Below are positions 27,767 to 36,192 of a stretch of DNA of 64,000 bases, piece after piece. The first letter of the stretch is position 1. Every line of letters starts with the position of its first letter. This DNA comes from JALORV01 sp963780715 (GTDB lineage Bacteria; Pseudomonadota; Gammaproteobacteria; Burkholderiales; Burkholderiaceae_F). The notes under the pieces are model-generated. The model was not told where the DNA came from and ran no database searches. It was given only the letters and a program-made list of their open reading frames with translations. The position numbers were made by a program, and so were the translations under genes. The DNA lies in contig CAWADK010000005.1 of NCBI GenBank assembly GCA_963780715.1, positions 99,083 to 163,082 on the forward strand, in the 5' to 3' direction.

Positions 27767-28542
27767 GCCGCGCCCTCGCCCTGCGCCCGCGTGGCCGCCA
27801 CCTGCCCCCGCACGTAGGGACCGCTGTAGCGATGGGGCGCCAGTCGGCGCATCTCGGTTTCGATCCAGCACTCCACCGCTGCCGCCACTTCATCCGCACT
27901 CTTGCCGCGCGAGTCGATCGGCGGCCCGATGGACACGGTGATCGTGCCTGGGCGCCGGATGAAGGCATTGCGCGGCCAGAGTTCGCCGGAGTTGACCGCG
28001 ATCGGAACGGCGAAGGCGCCCGTGCGGACCGCAAGACGCGCGCCGCCCGTCTTGTAGCGTCGCGTCGAACCGGGCTTCGTGCGCGTGCCCTCGGGAAAGA
28101 TCACGATCCACCAGCCACGCGCGAGCCGATCGATGCCCTGTTCGACGACCTGCTCGAAAGCATCCTGGCCCTTGCGGCGATCGATGCTGATCATCTGGGC
28201 CGAGGCCAGCCCCCAGCCGAAGAACGGCAGCCAGTTCAGTTCGCGCTTGTAGACGAAGGTCAGGTCACGCGGCATGAACGACGGCAGCCACAGCGTCTCC
28301 CACGACGATTGATGCTTGGGCAGCAGGATGGCCGGACCATCGGGAAGGTTGTCCCAGCCCTCGACCTTCCACTGGATGCCGCAGAACGCTCGCGCGCCCC
28401 AGATCGCCATCTTCGTGTAGCGGGTGCACAGGTAGTAGCGCGTGTGCACCGGAAACAGCCAGCCGGCGAGCACGACGAACGCCCACGGGATGACGACGAT
28501 GATGAGAAAGGCCAGGTAGAGCGCCGAGCGCAGGGCCAGCAT
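27763..28542 (-). CDS. plsC: PlsC, 1-acylglycerol-3-phosphate acyltransferase
   Basis: PlsC (259 residues) makes phosphatidic acid at the inner membrane. It has an N-terminal membrane helix (about residues 8-30), motif I KHQSSWETL (HX4 ends in Glu rather than the usual Asp), motif II around YKRELNWLPFFGWGL and motif III FPEGTRTKPG. Only a weak ribosome site precedes the ATG, and a 10-bp hairpin abuts it. It overlaps the YgjP-like gene by 4 bases. Confidence 0.92.
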   Translation of the reverse strand: MLALRSALYLAFLIIVVIPWAFVVLAGWLFPVHTRYYLCTRYTKMAIWGARAFCGIQWKVEGWDNLPDGPAILLPKHQSSWETLWLPSFMPRDLTFVYKRELNWLPFFGWGLASAQMISIDRRKGQDAFEQVVEQGIDRLARGWWIVIFPEGTRTKPGSTRRYKTGGARLAVRTGAFAVPIAVNSGELWPRNAFIRRPGTITVSIGPPIDSRGKSADEVAAAVECWIETEMRRLAPHRYSGPYVRGQVAATRAQGEGAA

Positions 28543-28648
28543 CTCAGTCGGCGCTGGGCCGCTCCCGAGCCGACTGAGCGCCCCCTCGGGGGCAGCGAAC
28601 GAAGTGAGCGTGGGGGTCCAGGTCCTCTCGGCGCTGGGCCGCTCCCGA
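28543..28648. repeat. intergenic repeat cluster between plsC and glyS
   Basis: Several repeats are packed here. CTCAGTCGGC (28543-28552) pairs with GCCGACTGAG (28569-28578). GCCCCC-TC-GGGGGC lies at 28580-28593. A 21-base unit beginning TCGGCGCTGGGCC is found at 28548-28568 and again at 28628-28648. On the minus strand the middle reads CGCTCACTTCGTTCGCTGCC, which resembles intergenic repeats I know from Burkholderiales genomes. The first stem touches the plsC start codon. Confidence 0.7.
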
Positions 28649-28784
28649 CCGACTGGCGCCCGTGCGGGGCTGAGCCTGGACAGGCAGCACGTCCAGCGCC
28701 CATAGATCTGCCTGGCGCAGCAGTACGGCCTGCGGTCCGCACCGCGGTTCCTCGAACAGCGTGAGCGTGGGTGCCTTCAATGCA

Positions 28785-30914
28785 TCAGCCCGCCGTCAAC
28801 TTCGATATGTCGGCCACGCGGTTCATCGTTGCGTGGAGCTGACCCAGCAGCCCGAGGCGATTCGCGCGCAGCTTCTCGTCGTCGACGTTGACCATGACCT
28901 CGTCGAAGAAGCGATCCACCGGCAGCTTGAGCGGCGCGAGCGACTGCAGCATCGCGGCGTATTCACTGCGCGCATAGAACGCCTCGGCGCCCGGTTGCAG
29001 CTCCGTGAACGCCGCGCCCAGTGCCTGTTCCGCGGGCTCCATTAGCAAGGAGCGGTCAAAGGTCGCAGGCACGCGATCCGACTTCTTCAGTATGTTGCCG
29101 ATCCGCTTGTTGGCGGCCGCGAGGCTTGCCGCCTCGGGCAGTTCCATGAAGGCGCGCACGGCGGCGAGCCGCTTGGGCACGAGGTCGATGCGCGACCAGG
29201 ACCCGGCCAGCACCGACTCGACTTCCTGCGCGTCATAGCCCTCCTCGCGCAGCAATCCCGCCAGGCGATCGGAGAAGAACGCCACCAGCGACGTGCGTGC
29301 ACTCCCGACTTCCTTCAGCACGCCGGCCGGGAAGGCCGCCAGCGCCCGGTCGACCAGATCTCCCAGTTCCAGCGGCAGGGCCTCTTCCTTCATCATGCGC
29401 AGCACGCCCAGCGCGTGGCGACGCAACGCGAACGGATCCCTTTCGCCGGTCGGCTTCTCGCCGATCCCGAACAGTCCCGCCAGGGTCTCGAGCTTGTCGG
29501 CCAGTGCGACGCAGATGCCCGGCATCGACGACGGCAGGGCATCGCCGGCGAACCGCGGCTGGTAATGCTCGCGGATAGCCAGCGCCACATCACTCGCTTC
29601 ACCGTCGTGCCGGGCGTAGTACTCGCCCATGATGCCCTGCAGCTCGGGGAACTCGCCGACCATCAGCGTTCGCAGGTCCGCCTTCGCCAGCCGCGCCGCC
29701 CGTTCAACGTGGGTCACATCCAGCCCAAGCGCGCGCGCGATTCCGACGGCGATGCCGGTCACGCGCTCGACGCGTTCGAGCTGCGATCCGAGCTTGTTGT
29801 GGTAGACGACACTCGCCAGGCCCGTGACACGGCTCTCCAGTGTCTGCTTGCGATCCTGGTCGTAGAAGAACTTCGCATCGGCGAGCCGCGCCCGAACGAC
29901 CCGCGCGTTACCGGAGATGATCGCCTCGGGATTGTTGGCATCGAGGTTGGACACCAGCAGGAAACGGTCGATCAAGCCACCTTGCGCGTCCTTTAGCGCA
30001 AAGTACTTCTGGTTCTGCTGCATCGTGAGGATCAGGCACTCCTGCGGCACCTGCAGGAATTCCGGCTCGAAGCCCGATTCATACACACTCGGCCATTCGA
30101 CGAGCGCCGTGACTTCCTCGAGCAGTTCATCGGGTGCGATGACCGAGGCCCCGAGCGGCGCGGCCGCACGCGTCAGCTGTTCCTCGATGCGCGCGCGGCG
30201 CGCTGCGAACGACGGAATGACTCGACCTTCGTCCTGCATCTGTTCGACGTAGGTGTCGGCCGAGCGCAGTGCGATCTCGCCCTTGCACATGAAGCGATGG
30301 CCCTGCGTCTTGGTGCCGGCCGAGAGTCCCAGCGCGTGCACCGGCACGACTTCATGTCCGTGCAGGGCGACCAGCCGGTGCGCCGGCCGGACGAACTGCA
30401 CGGTCGTCACGCCGTCGGCAAGCTGGTAGCTCATCATCTTGGGGATCGGCAGCCCGGCGAGGGTCTCGTCCAGCGCCGCCTGCAGGGCAACGTGCAGGTT
30501 CTGCCCAGCGGCGATGCTGTGGAGGTAGATCGACTCGGCCTTGCCGTCGCTCTCGACGATCAGCGAGTCCGGCCCTTCGCTGGACCCGACCGGCAGCGCG
30601 GCGAGGTGGCCGCGGCCCAGCCCTTCGAGCTTCTTCAGGAATGCCTGCGTCCAGTTGCGCGCGGCATCGCGCGCAACTGCCAGCGGCATCAGCTTCTGCT
30701 TGAACGGCTTGTCCGCCGAGCGGCGGGCAACATCCGTGATGTGCACGGCGAGCCGCCGCGGCGTGCCGAAGGCGGTCACCCGGCTGTCCGGAGCCAGGAA
30801 ATGCCGGCTGTAGAGCCCGGCCTCGATGCCGGTGGCAAAGGCTTCCGACAGCGCCCTGAGCGCGCGCGGCGGCAGCTCCTCGGTGTGCAGCTCGACCAGC
30901 AGAGAGGCCCTCAT
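28785..30914 (-). CDS. glyS: GlyS, glycyl-tRNA synthetase beta subunit
   Basis: GlyS (709 residues) is the tRNA-recognising subunit of the alpha2-beta2 glycyl-tRNA synthetase. It begins LLVELHTEELPP, and has IPKMMSYQLADGVTTVQFVR, VEWPSVYESGFEPEFL and the HD-domain-like segment MPGICVALADKLETLAGLF. The DALR-type anticodon domain ends at FFDEVMVNVDDEKLRANRL. The ATG at 30914 overlaps the glyQ stop by one base (TGATG), so the subunits are translationally coupled. Confidence 0.97.
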   Translation of the reverse strand: MRASLLVELHTEELPPRALRALSEAFATGIEAGLYSRHFLAPDSRVTAFGTPRRLAVHITDVARRSADKPFKQKLMPLAVARDAARNWTQAFLKKLEGLGRGHLAALPVGSSEGPDSLIVESDGKAESIYLHSIAAGQNLHVALQAALDETLAGLPIPKMMSYQLADGVTTVQFVRPAHRLVALHGHEVVPVHALGLSAGTKTQGHRFMCKGEIALRSADTYVEQMQDEGRVIPSFAARRARIEEQLTRAAAPLGASVIAPDELLEEVTALVEWPSVYESGFEPEFLQVPQECLILTMQQNQKYFALKDAQGGLIDRFLLVSNLDANNPEAIISGNARVVRARLADAKFFYDQDRKQTLESRVTGLASVVYHNKLGSQLERVERVTGIAVGIARALGLDVTHVERAARLAKADLRTLMVGEFPELQGIMGEYYARHDGEASDVALAIREHYQPRFAGDALPSSMPGICVALADKLETLAGLFGIGEKPTGERDPFALRRHALGVLRMMKEEALPLELGDLVDRALAAFPAGVLKEVGSARTSLVAFFSDRLAGLLREEGYDAQEVESVLAGSWSRIDLVPKRLAAVRAFMELPEAASLAAANKRIGNILKKSDRVPATFDRSLLMEPAEQALGAAFTELQPGAEAFYARSEYAAMLQSLAPLKLPVDRFFDEVMVNVDDEKLRANRLGLLGQLHATMNRVADISKLTAG

Positions 30915-31831
30915 CACGCCACCTCCCGCTGGGCGGCGACACCGAGCATCGGAAAGCCCAGTCTCTCGCGCGACTCGTAGTAGCTCTGCGCGACGGCGCG
31001 GGCGAGATTGCGGATGCGACCGATGTAAGCGGCGCGCTCGGTCACGCTGATCGCGCCACGCGCATCGAGCAGATTGAACGTGTGGCCGGCCTTCAGCACC
31101 ATCTCGTAGGCAGGCAGGGCCAGCTGTGCCGCCATCAGCCGCTGGGCCTCGCCTTCGAAGAGGCTGAACAGGCCCAGCAGCTTCGACGCGTCGGCCTGCT
31201 CGAAGTTGTAGGTGCTCTGTTCGACTTCGTTCTGGTGAAACACGTCGCCGTAGGTCAGCCTGCGTTCGACGCCGCGTTCCTGCCAGGTCGCCCAGACCAG
31301 GTCGAACACGTTCTCGCAGCCCTGCAGGTACATGGCCAGCCGCTCGAGCCCGTAGGTGATCTCGCCGGTGATGGGCCGGCATTCGAGCCCACCGACCTGC
31401 TGGAAGTAGGTGAACTGCGTGATCTCCATGCCGTTCATCCAGACTTCCCAGCCGAGCCCCCAGGCGCCGAGCGTCGGGTTCTCCCAGTTGTCCTCGACGA
31501 AGCGCACGTCGTTCTTCCGCAGGTCGAAGCCGAGCGCTTCCAGCGACCCGAGGTAGCGCTCCAGGATGTCGGGCGGCGACGGCTTCAGCACCACCTGGTA
31601 CTGGTAGTAGTGCTGCATGCGGTTCGGGTTCTCGCCGTAGCGGCCATCCTTCGGCCGGCGCGACGGCTGCACATAGGCGGCACGCCAGGGCTCGGGGCCG
31701 ATCGCCCGCAGGAACGTCGCCGTGTGCGAGGTACCGGCACCGACCTCGAGGTCGATCGGCTGCAGCAGTGCGCAACCCTGCCGGTTCCAATAGTCCTGCA
31801 GACGCAGGATCGCTTCCTGAAAGGTGATCAT
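30914..31831 (-). CDS. glyQ: GlyQ, glycyl-tRNA synthetase alpha subunit
   Basis: GlyQ (305 residues) is the catalytic subunit that activates glycine. It starts MITFQEAILRLQDYWNRQGC and carries EVGAGTSHTATFLRAIGPEP, QPSRRPKDGRYGENPNR and FEQADASKLLGLFSLFE. Length and order before glyS are standard. Forty-three bases separate it from lnt upstream. Confidence 0.98.
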   Translation of the reverse strand: MITFQEAILRLQDYWNRQGCALLQPIDLEVGAGTSHTATFLRAIGPEPWRAAYVQPSRRPKDGRYGENPNRMQHYYQYQVVLKPSPPDILERYLGSLEALGFDLRKNDVRFVEDNWENPTLGAWGLGWEVWMNGMEITQFTYFQQVGGLECRPITGEITYGLERLAMYLQGCENVFDLVWATWQERGVERRLTYGDVFHQNEVEQSTYNFEQADASKLLGLFSLFEGEAQRLMAAQLALPAYEMVLKAGHTFNLLDARGAISVTERAAYIGRIRNLARAVAQSYYESRERLGFPMLGVAAQREVA

Positions 31832-31874
31832 GGCGAGGCTTCAGCGCGGATGATGGCGCGCAGGAGCCGCGATT

Positions 31875-33407
31875 CTACTGAGCACTGCGGCGGCGACCCG
31901 CGCGCGCGACGGCGGCCGCGAACAGCAGAACAATGACACTGATCACGAGCGACGGCGCATTGCCGTAGCGGATATACGGTGTGCGCCCGTGATGGCCCTG
32001 CACGGTGCCATCGAGCGCGCCGGCGGTGTTGAACGGAAGTTGCGCCACGACCCTCCCCGAGGCGTCGACGATGGCCGTCGCACCGGTGTTGGTCGCCCGC
32101 AGCATCGGGTGCTGCGTTTCGAGCGTGCGCATGCGCGAGATCTGCAGGTGCTGCGGCAGCGCGATCGAGTCCTCGAACCACGCCAGGTTGGAGAGATTGA
32201 GCATCATCGTCGGCGCGGTCGCCGGATCGCTCCAGGCGCGCCGGATCACATGGCCGAACAGATCTTCGTAGCAGATGTTCACCGCGATGCGCTGCCCGGC
32301 AATCGCCATCGGCGTTTGGTCCGCCGCGCCACGCTCCTGGTCGCCGATCGGCATCTGCATCAGGTCGACGAACCAGCGAAACCCCCGTGGAATGAACTCA
32401 CCGAACGGCACGAGGTGCTGCTTGCTGTAGCGCTGCCAGGCCGGCGCGTCGGGTGTCAGCCCGACGGCACTGTTGTAGTAGGCCATGGCCGGCTCCTCGA
32501 TGAAGACGCCGAAGATCAGGCCGCTCGCGTGCTCATGGGCGAAGGTGCGGAACGCTTCGAGGGCTTCACTGGGCACGAATCCGAGCGGCACCGGAAACAC
32601 CGACTCGGGCAGCGCGACCAGGTCGACGCGGGGGCCCTGCATCAGCGCCCAGTGTGCCTCGAAGGCGCGGCGCAGCCCTTCGCTCGTGAACTTGGCATCC
32701 TGCGGGATATTGGCCTGCACGAGACGCACCTGCAGCGGCGCGCCGGTCGGCTGCGTCCAGCGAAGCGGCCCGAGCAGCGCCCCCCCAGCCATCGCGATGA
32801 CAAGCACGCCCGCCGCCCAGACATAGCCGCGCATGCCCCGCTGGCGCAGCGGCAGCGCGAAGAGCGCGAGTGCGCCGGCAAGCAGCGCGGCAACGAAACC
32901 GATGCCGTAGACGCCCAGCACCGGTGCGTAGCCTGCCAGCGGGCCGTCGGTGTGCGCGTAACCGCTGGCCAGCCACGGAAAGCCCGTGAAAAGCGTGCCG
33001 CGCAGCCATTCGGACAACGCCCAGGTGGCGGGCAGCGCGAGCGCGAGGCGCAGGAACGCAGCCGGGGCGACTCGCTGCGCGACTCCCAGCGCCAGCGCCG
33101 GATAAAGCGCCAGGAATGCGCAGAACGCCGCGGTCGCAGCCCCAGCCAGCAGCGCGGGCATCTGGCCATAGACATGCATGCTGATGTAGACCCACGACAC
33201 GCCGACGCCGAACCACCCGAGGCCAAACGCCAGGCCCAGCAGCGCCGCAGCACGGGGCCGCTCAATCCGGGTCGTCAGTGCAAACAGCAGTGCGAGTGCA
33301 AGCATCTGCAGCCACGGCCGTTCCCATGGCGCGAACGACAGCGCGTGCAGTGCGCCGGCGGCAAGCGCGAGCAGTCCCAGGGCCAGACCCCGGCGCGGAG
33401 AACTCAT
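31875..33407 (-). CDS. lnt: Lnt, apolipoprotein N-acyltransferase
   Basis: Lnt (510 residues) adds the third acyl chain to lipoproteins at the outer face of the inner membrane. The N-terminal 200 residues form several membrane helices, beginning LGLLALAAGALHALSFAPWE. The nitrilase domain has the Glu-Lys-Cys triad: Glu in VALPESVFPV (about 265), Lys in SKQHLVPFGEF (about 328) and Cys in NICYEDLFG (about 380). A last helix ends the protein. It lies downstream of corC, as usual. Confidence 0.96.
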   Translation of the reverse strand: MSSPRRGLALGLLALAAGALHALSFAPWERPWLQMLALALLFALTTRIERPRAAALLGLAFGLGWFGVGVSWVYISMHVYGQMPALLAGAATAAFCAFLALYPALALGVAQRVAPAAFLRLALALPATWALSEWLRGTLFTGFPWLASGYAHTDGPLAGYAPVLGVYGIGFVAALLAGALALFALPLRQRGMRGYVWAAGVLVIAMAGGALLGPLRWTQPTGAPLQVRLVQANIPQDAKFTSEGLRRAFEAHWALMQGPRVDLVALPESVFPVPLGFVPSEALEAFRTFAHEHASGLIFGVFIEEPAMAYYNSAVGLTPDAPAWQRYSKQHLVPFGEFIPRGFRWFVDLMQMPIGDQERGAADQTPMAIAGQRIAVNICYEDLFGHVIRRAWSDPATAPTMMLNLSNLAWFEDSIALPQHLQISRMRTLETQHPMLRATNTGATAIVDASGRVVAQLPFNTAGALDGTVQGHHGRTPYIRYGNAPSLVISVIVLLFAAAVARAGRRRSAQ

Positions 33408-33470
33408 CGAATTGACAGGGATGTCCCGGACGCGGAGCCGCGATGATGCCAGCCCGGCGGTGCTCGCCCG

Positions 33471-34367
33471 TCAGGCCGAGGGCTGCTGCTCGCTCGCCTC
33501 GAGGAATTCCCGGACGACCGTCTTCGGGATGCGATTGACGAGAAACAGGTGCACCTGCCGCGCGTCGGCGCGCAGCACCTCGAAGCGCAGGTCCCCGAGT
33601 TCGACCGCATCGCCCCGCCGGGGCACGCGGCCAAAGCGGTCCGTGACGAGGCCGCCGATGGTGTTGAATTCGTCGTCGGGATACTTCGTCCCGAACGCGT
33701 CGTTGATCTGTGCGATCTCGGTCAGCGCCTTGACGCGGTACCTGCCATCTTCTTCAGAGATGATCGCATCGTCACTCTCGTCGAAGTCGTACTCGTCCTC
33801 GATGTCGCCGACGATCTGCTCGAGCACGTCCTCGATCGTGATGAGACCCGCCACACCGCCGTACTCGTCGACGACGATCGCGATGTGATTGCGGTTGGCG
33901 CGGAAGTCGCGCAGCAGCACATTGAGCGGCTTGCTTTCCGGTATGAACACCGCCGGCCGCAGGCTGGCGCGCACGTCGAAGTCCGCTTCCGTGTAATAGC
34001 GCAGCAGGTCCTTGGCGAGCAGGATGCCGATCACATGGTCGCGGTTGCCGTCGGTCACGGGGAACCGGGAGTGCGCGGTGTCGATGACGAACGGGATCCA
34101 CTTGGCGGGTGGTTCGGAGATGTCGATCACGTCCATCTGCGGCCGCGGGACCATGAGGTCGCGTGCGCGCAGTTCCGAAACCTGCAGTACCCCTTCGATC
34201 ATCGACATCGCGTCGGCATCGAGCAGGTTGCGCTCATGCGCTTCGTGCAGCGCCTCGAGCAGCTCCTTGCGGTTTTCCGGCTCGCGGAAAATGAACGCCG
34301 TCAGGCGCTCGATCAGGGTCTTGTGCTTGTGACGGGAATGGGTACTGGCAGGAGAAGGGTCGGACAT
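33471..34367 (-). CDS. corC: CorC/HlyC-family CBS-domain protein
   Basis: A 298-residue cytoplasmic protein with two CBS domains and a C-terminal CorC_HlyC domain, associated with magnesium and cobalt efflux in E. coli. Motifs: RDLMVPRPQMDVIDI, HSRFPVTDGNRDHVIGILL, VDEYGGVAGLITIEDVLEQI and a TIGGLVTDRFGRVPRRGD C-domain. I chose the ATG at 34367; a longer frame reaches 34412 but adds an atypical leader. It lies between lnt and ybeY, though a gap of about 270 bases separates it from ybeY. Confidence 0.93.
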   Translation of the reverse strand: MSDPSPASTHSRHKHKTLIERLTAFIFREPENRKELLEALHEAHERNLLDADAMSMIEGVLQVSELRARDLMVPRPQMDVIDISEPPAKWIPFVIDTAHSRFPVTDGNRDHVIGILLAKDLLRYYTEADFDVRASLRPAVFIPESKPLNVLLRDFRANRNHIAIVVDEYGGVAGLITIEDVLEQIVGDIEDEYDFDESDDAIISEEDGRYRVKALTEIAQINDAFGTKYPDDEFNTIGGLVTDRFGRVPRRGDAVELGDLRFEVLRADARQVHLFLVNRIPKTVVREFLEASEQQPSA

Positions 34368-34562
34368 CGGTCGGGAGCAGTCCGGCGACTGAGCCGGCAA
34401 ACCTGCTCGCAAATGATGACGTGGCCAGAATACACGACGGGTTTCGCGGCCGGATGACGTTCAGACGCGAAGCACGTCGCTTGGCCCTGGCCTGTATGTT
34501 TGCGTTTACTTCTCGCGCAGGGCCCGATTTACTTAGTACCCACTAGACAGACTGTCCGATTG

Positions 34563-34593
34563 AGGGGTTTCCCCTGAGGCGCCGGACCGGCGC
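34563..34593. terminator. two adjacent hairpins between ybeY and corC
   Basis: AGGGG-TTT-CCCCT (34563-34575) is followed by GCGCCGG-A-CCGGCGC (34579-34593). A short palindrome GACAG-A-CTGTC lies at 34545-34555. The hairpins sit 46-76 bases past the ybeY stop on the minus strand and could end or attenuate transcription before corC. The rest of the gap holds nothing I recognise. Confidence 0.4.
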
Positions 34594-34638
34594 AATCTGC
34601 CGCTGAGGTTGTCCGTGCGGTCGGTACAGCCAGGGACG

Positions 34639-35076
34639 CTAGCCCGCCGCGTACGGATCGCCGATGCGAAGTCGCGCAAGAATTTCCACTTCGCGCGCCT
34701 CCATCTTCCGCGCCGCCACGGCGCGGCCATGGTCATAGCCCTGCGCATGCAGTGTGGCGTGGACGACGAGGTGCGCGAGGTGCGCCCGGAACGGCCGTCC
34801 CCGCTCGCGGGCGGCTCGACGCACGACCGGCGGGCAGATCACGATGTCGGCCTGCACCCGCGGAGCCTGTGCATAGTCGAACGTCAGTACATCGGTGGCG
34901 TAGTCGCGCCCCCGGAACGTGCGGTTCAGCCGCCGGCCCTCGCCGGCGCCGACAAAGCGCAACACCAGTTCGGCATCGCGCTCGAGCGCCGCGGAGATCC
35001 AGCGCGCCAGCGTCGCGCGCGCAGGCATCCTGGCAAAGCGGCCGAGCCCCTGGATCGTCAGGTCGAGCGCCGGCAT
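34639..35076 (-). CDS. ybeY: YbeY, endoribonuclease of rRNA maturation
   Basis: YbeY (145 residues) is a zinc endoribonuclease for 16S rRNA 3'-end processing and ribosome quality control. The diagnostic zinc site is HLVVHATLHAQGYDH, with three His. NRTFRGRDYATDVLTFDY is also characteristic. It directly follows phoH with a one-base overlap. Its usual downstream neighbour corC is displaced by a 270-base gap here. Confidence 0.95.
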   Translation of the reverse strand: MPALDLTIQGLGRFARMPARATLARWISAALERDAELVLRFVGAGEGRRLNRTFRGRDYATDVLTFDYAQAPRVQADIVICPPVVRRAARERGRPFRAHLAHLVVHATLHAQGYDHGRAVAARKMEAREVEILARLRIGDPYAAG

Positions 35077-36113
35077 CAGACGCGCCGGCGGCGCGATGCG
35101 CTCTCGTCGCCGCTGGCCTCGGCGCGCGCCTCGGCCGCCTCGTAGGCCTCGACGATGCGCCCCACCAGCGGATGGCGCACGACGTCGGCCGCGGTGAAGT
35201 AGACCAGCGCGATGCCACGCACCTCGGCCAGGACATGCTGCGCCTCGATCAGACCGCTCGCCGTGCCGCGCGGCAGGTCGATCTGCGTCACGTCGCCGGT
35301 CACCACGGCCTTCGAGCCAAAGCCGATGCGCGTGAGGAACATCTTCATCTGCTCGCGCGTGGTGTTCTGCGCTTCGTCGAGGATGACGAAGGCCTGGTTC
35401 AGCGTGCGGCCGCGCATGTAGGCGAGCGGCGCGATCTCGATCGTCTGGCGCTCGAGCAGGCGCTGTGTCTTGTCGAAGCCCAGCAGGTCGAACAGGGCGT
35501 CGTAGAGCGGACGCAGATACGGGTCTACCTTCTGCGCCAGGTCGCCCGGCAGGAATCCCAGGCGTTCACCGGCTTCCACGGCCGGCCGCGTCAGCACGAT
35601 GCGCTTGACGATGTCGCGCTCCAGCGCGTCCACGGCGGCCGCCACCGCGAGATAGGTCTTGCCCGTTCCTGCAGGCCCAATGCCGAACGTCACGTCATGC
35701 GCCAGCATCGCCGCGATGTAGTCGCGCTGCCGCGGCGTGCGTCCATGCAGATCGGGGCGTCGCGTATGCAACTGCGGCTGCCCTTCTGCGCCTTCTCTGG
35801 GTTCGCCTTGCGCAACGCGCCCGCCGCGCTGCTCCACGACATAAAGCTGGATATCGTCGACGGAGATGGCCCGACCGGTCCGGTGCGCGCGCTCGAGGAA
35901 GTGCTCGAGCAGCTTGACGGCGGCCTGCGCATTCTCGGCGCTGCCTTCGACCCGGAACTGGTGGCCGCGCCGCGCGATGGCGACATCGAACTCGGTCTCC
36001 ACCTGCCGCAGGTTGACATCGAGCGGACCCGTCACGTTCGCGAGGTCGTCATTGTCGACGTCCGACGTGAAGGTCAGGACTTTCCTGGCTGAGGATGTGC
36101 TGCGGCGGGCCAC
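35076..36113 (-). CDS. ybeZ: PhoH-like ATPase (YbeZ)
   Basis: A 345-residue PhoH-family P-loop ATPase, the usual partner of YbeY in ribosome and RNA metabolism. Walker A GIGPAGTGKTYLA is near residue 146 and Walker B is FVILDEAQNTT. Further motifs are TRPAVEAGERLGFLPGD and GDVTQIDLPRG. An N-terminal extension contains KH-like sequence. It sits between miaB and ybeY in the conserved order. Confidence 0.95.
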   Translation of the reverse strand: MARRSTSSARKVLTFTSDVDNDDLANVTGPLDVNLRQVETEFDVAIARRGHQFRVEGSAENAQAAVKLLEHFLERAHRTGRAISVDDIQLYVVEQRGGRVAQGEPREGAEGQPQLHTRRPDLHGRTPRQRDYIAAMLAHDVTFGIGPAGTGKTYLAVAAAVDALERDIVKRIVLTRPAVEAGERLGFLPGDLAQKVDPYLRPLYDALFDLLGFDKTQRLLERQTIEIAPLAYMRGRTLNQAFVILDEAQNTTREQMKMFLTRIGFGSKAVVTGDVTQIDLPRGTASGLIEAQHVLAEVRGIALVYFTAADVVRHPLVGRIVEAYEAAEARAEASGDESASRRRRV

Positions 36114-36192
36114 GTGCAGAGTCTAGCCTTCACCATTGGATCAGGTTGCCGGAGTGTCGCCCGCGCTCGCCCCGCGCTCGCGAGATGGCCGT

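Noticed and set aside
28544..28780. Possible 78-codon gene between plsC and glyS starting at TTG 28780
   Set aside because: Much of it translates the intergenic repeat cluster, it has no family features and no good ribosome site.
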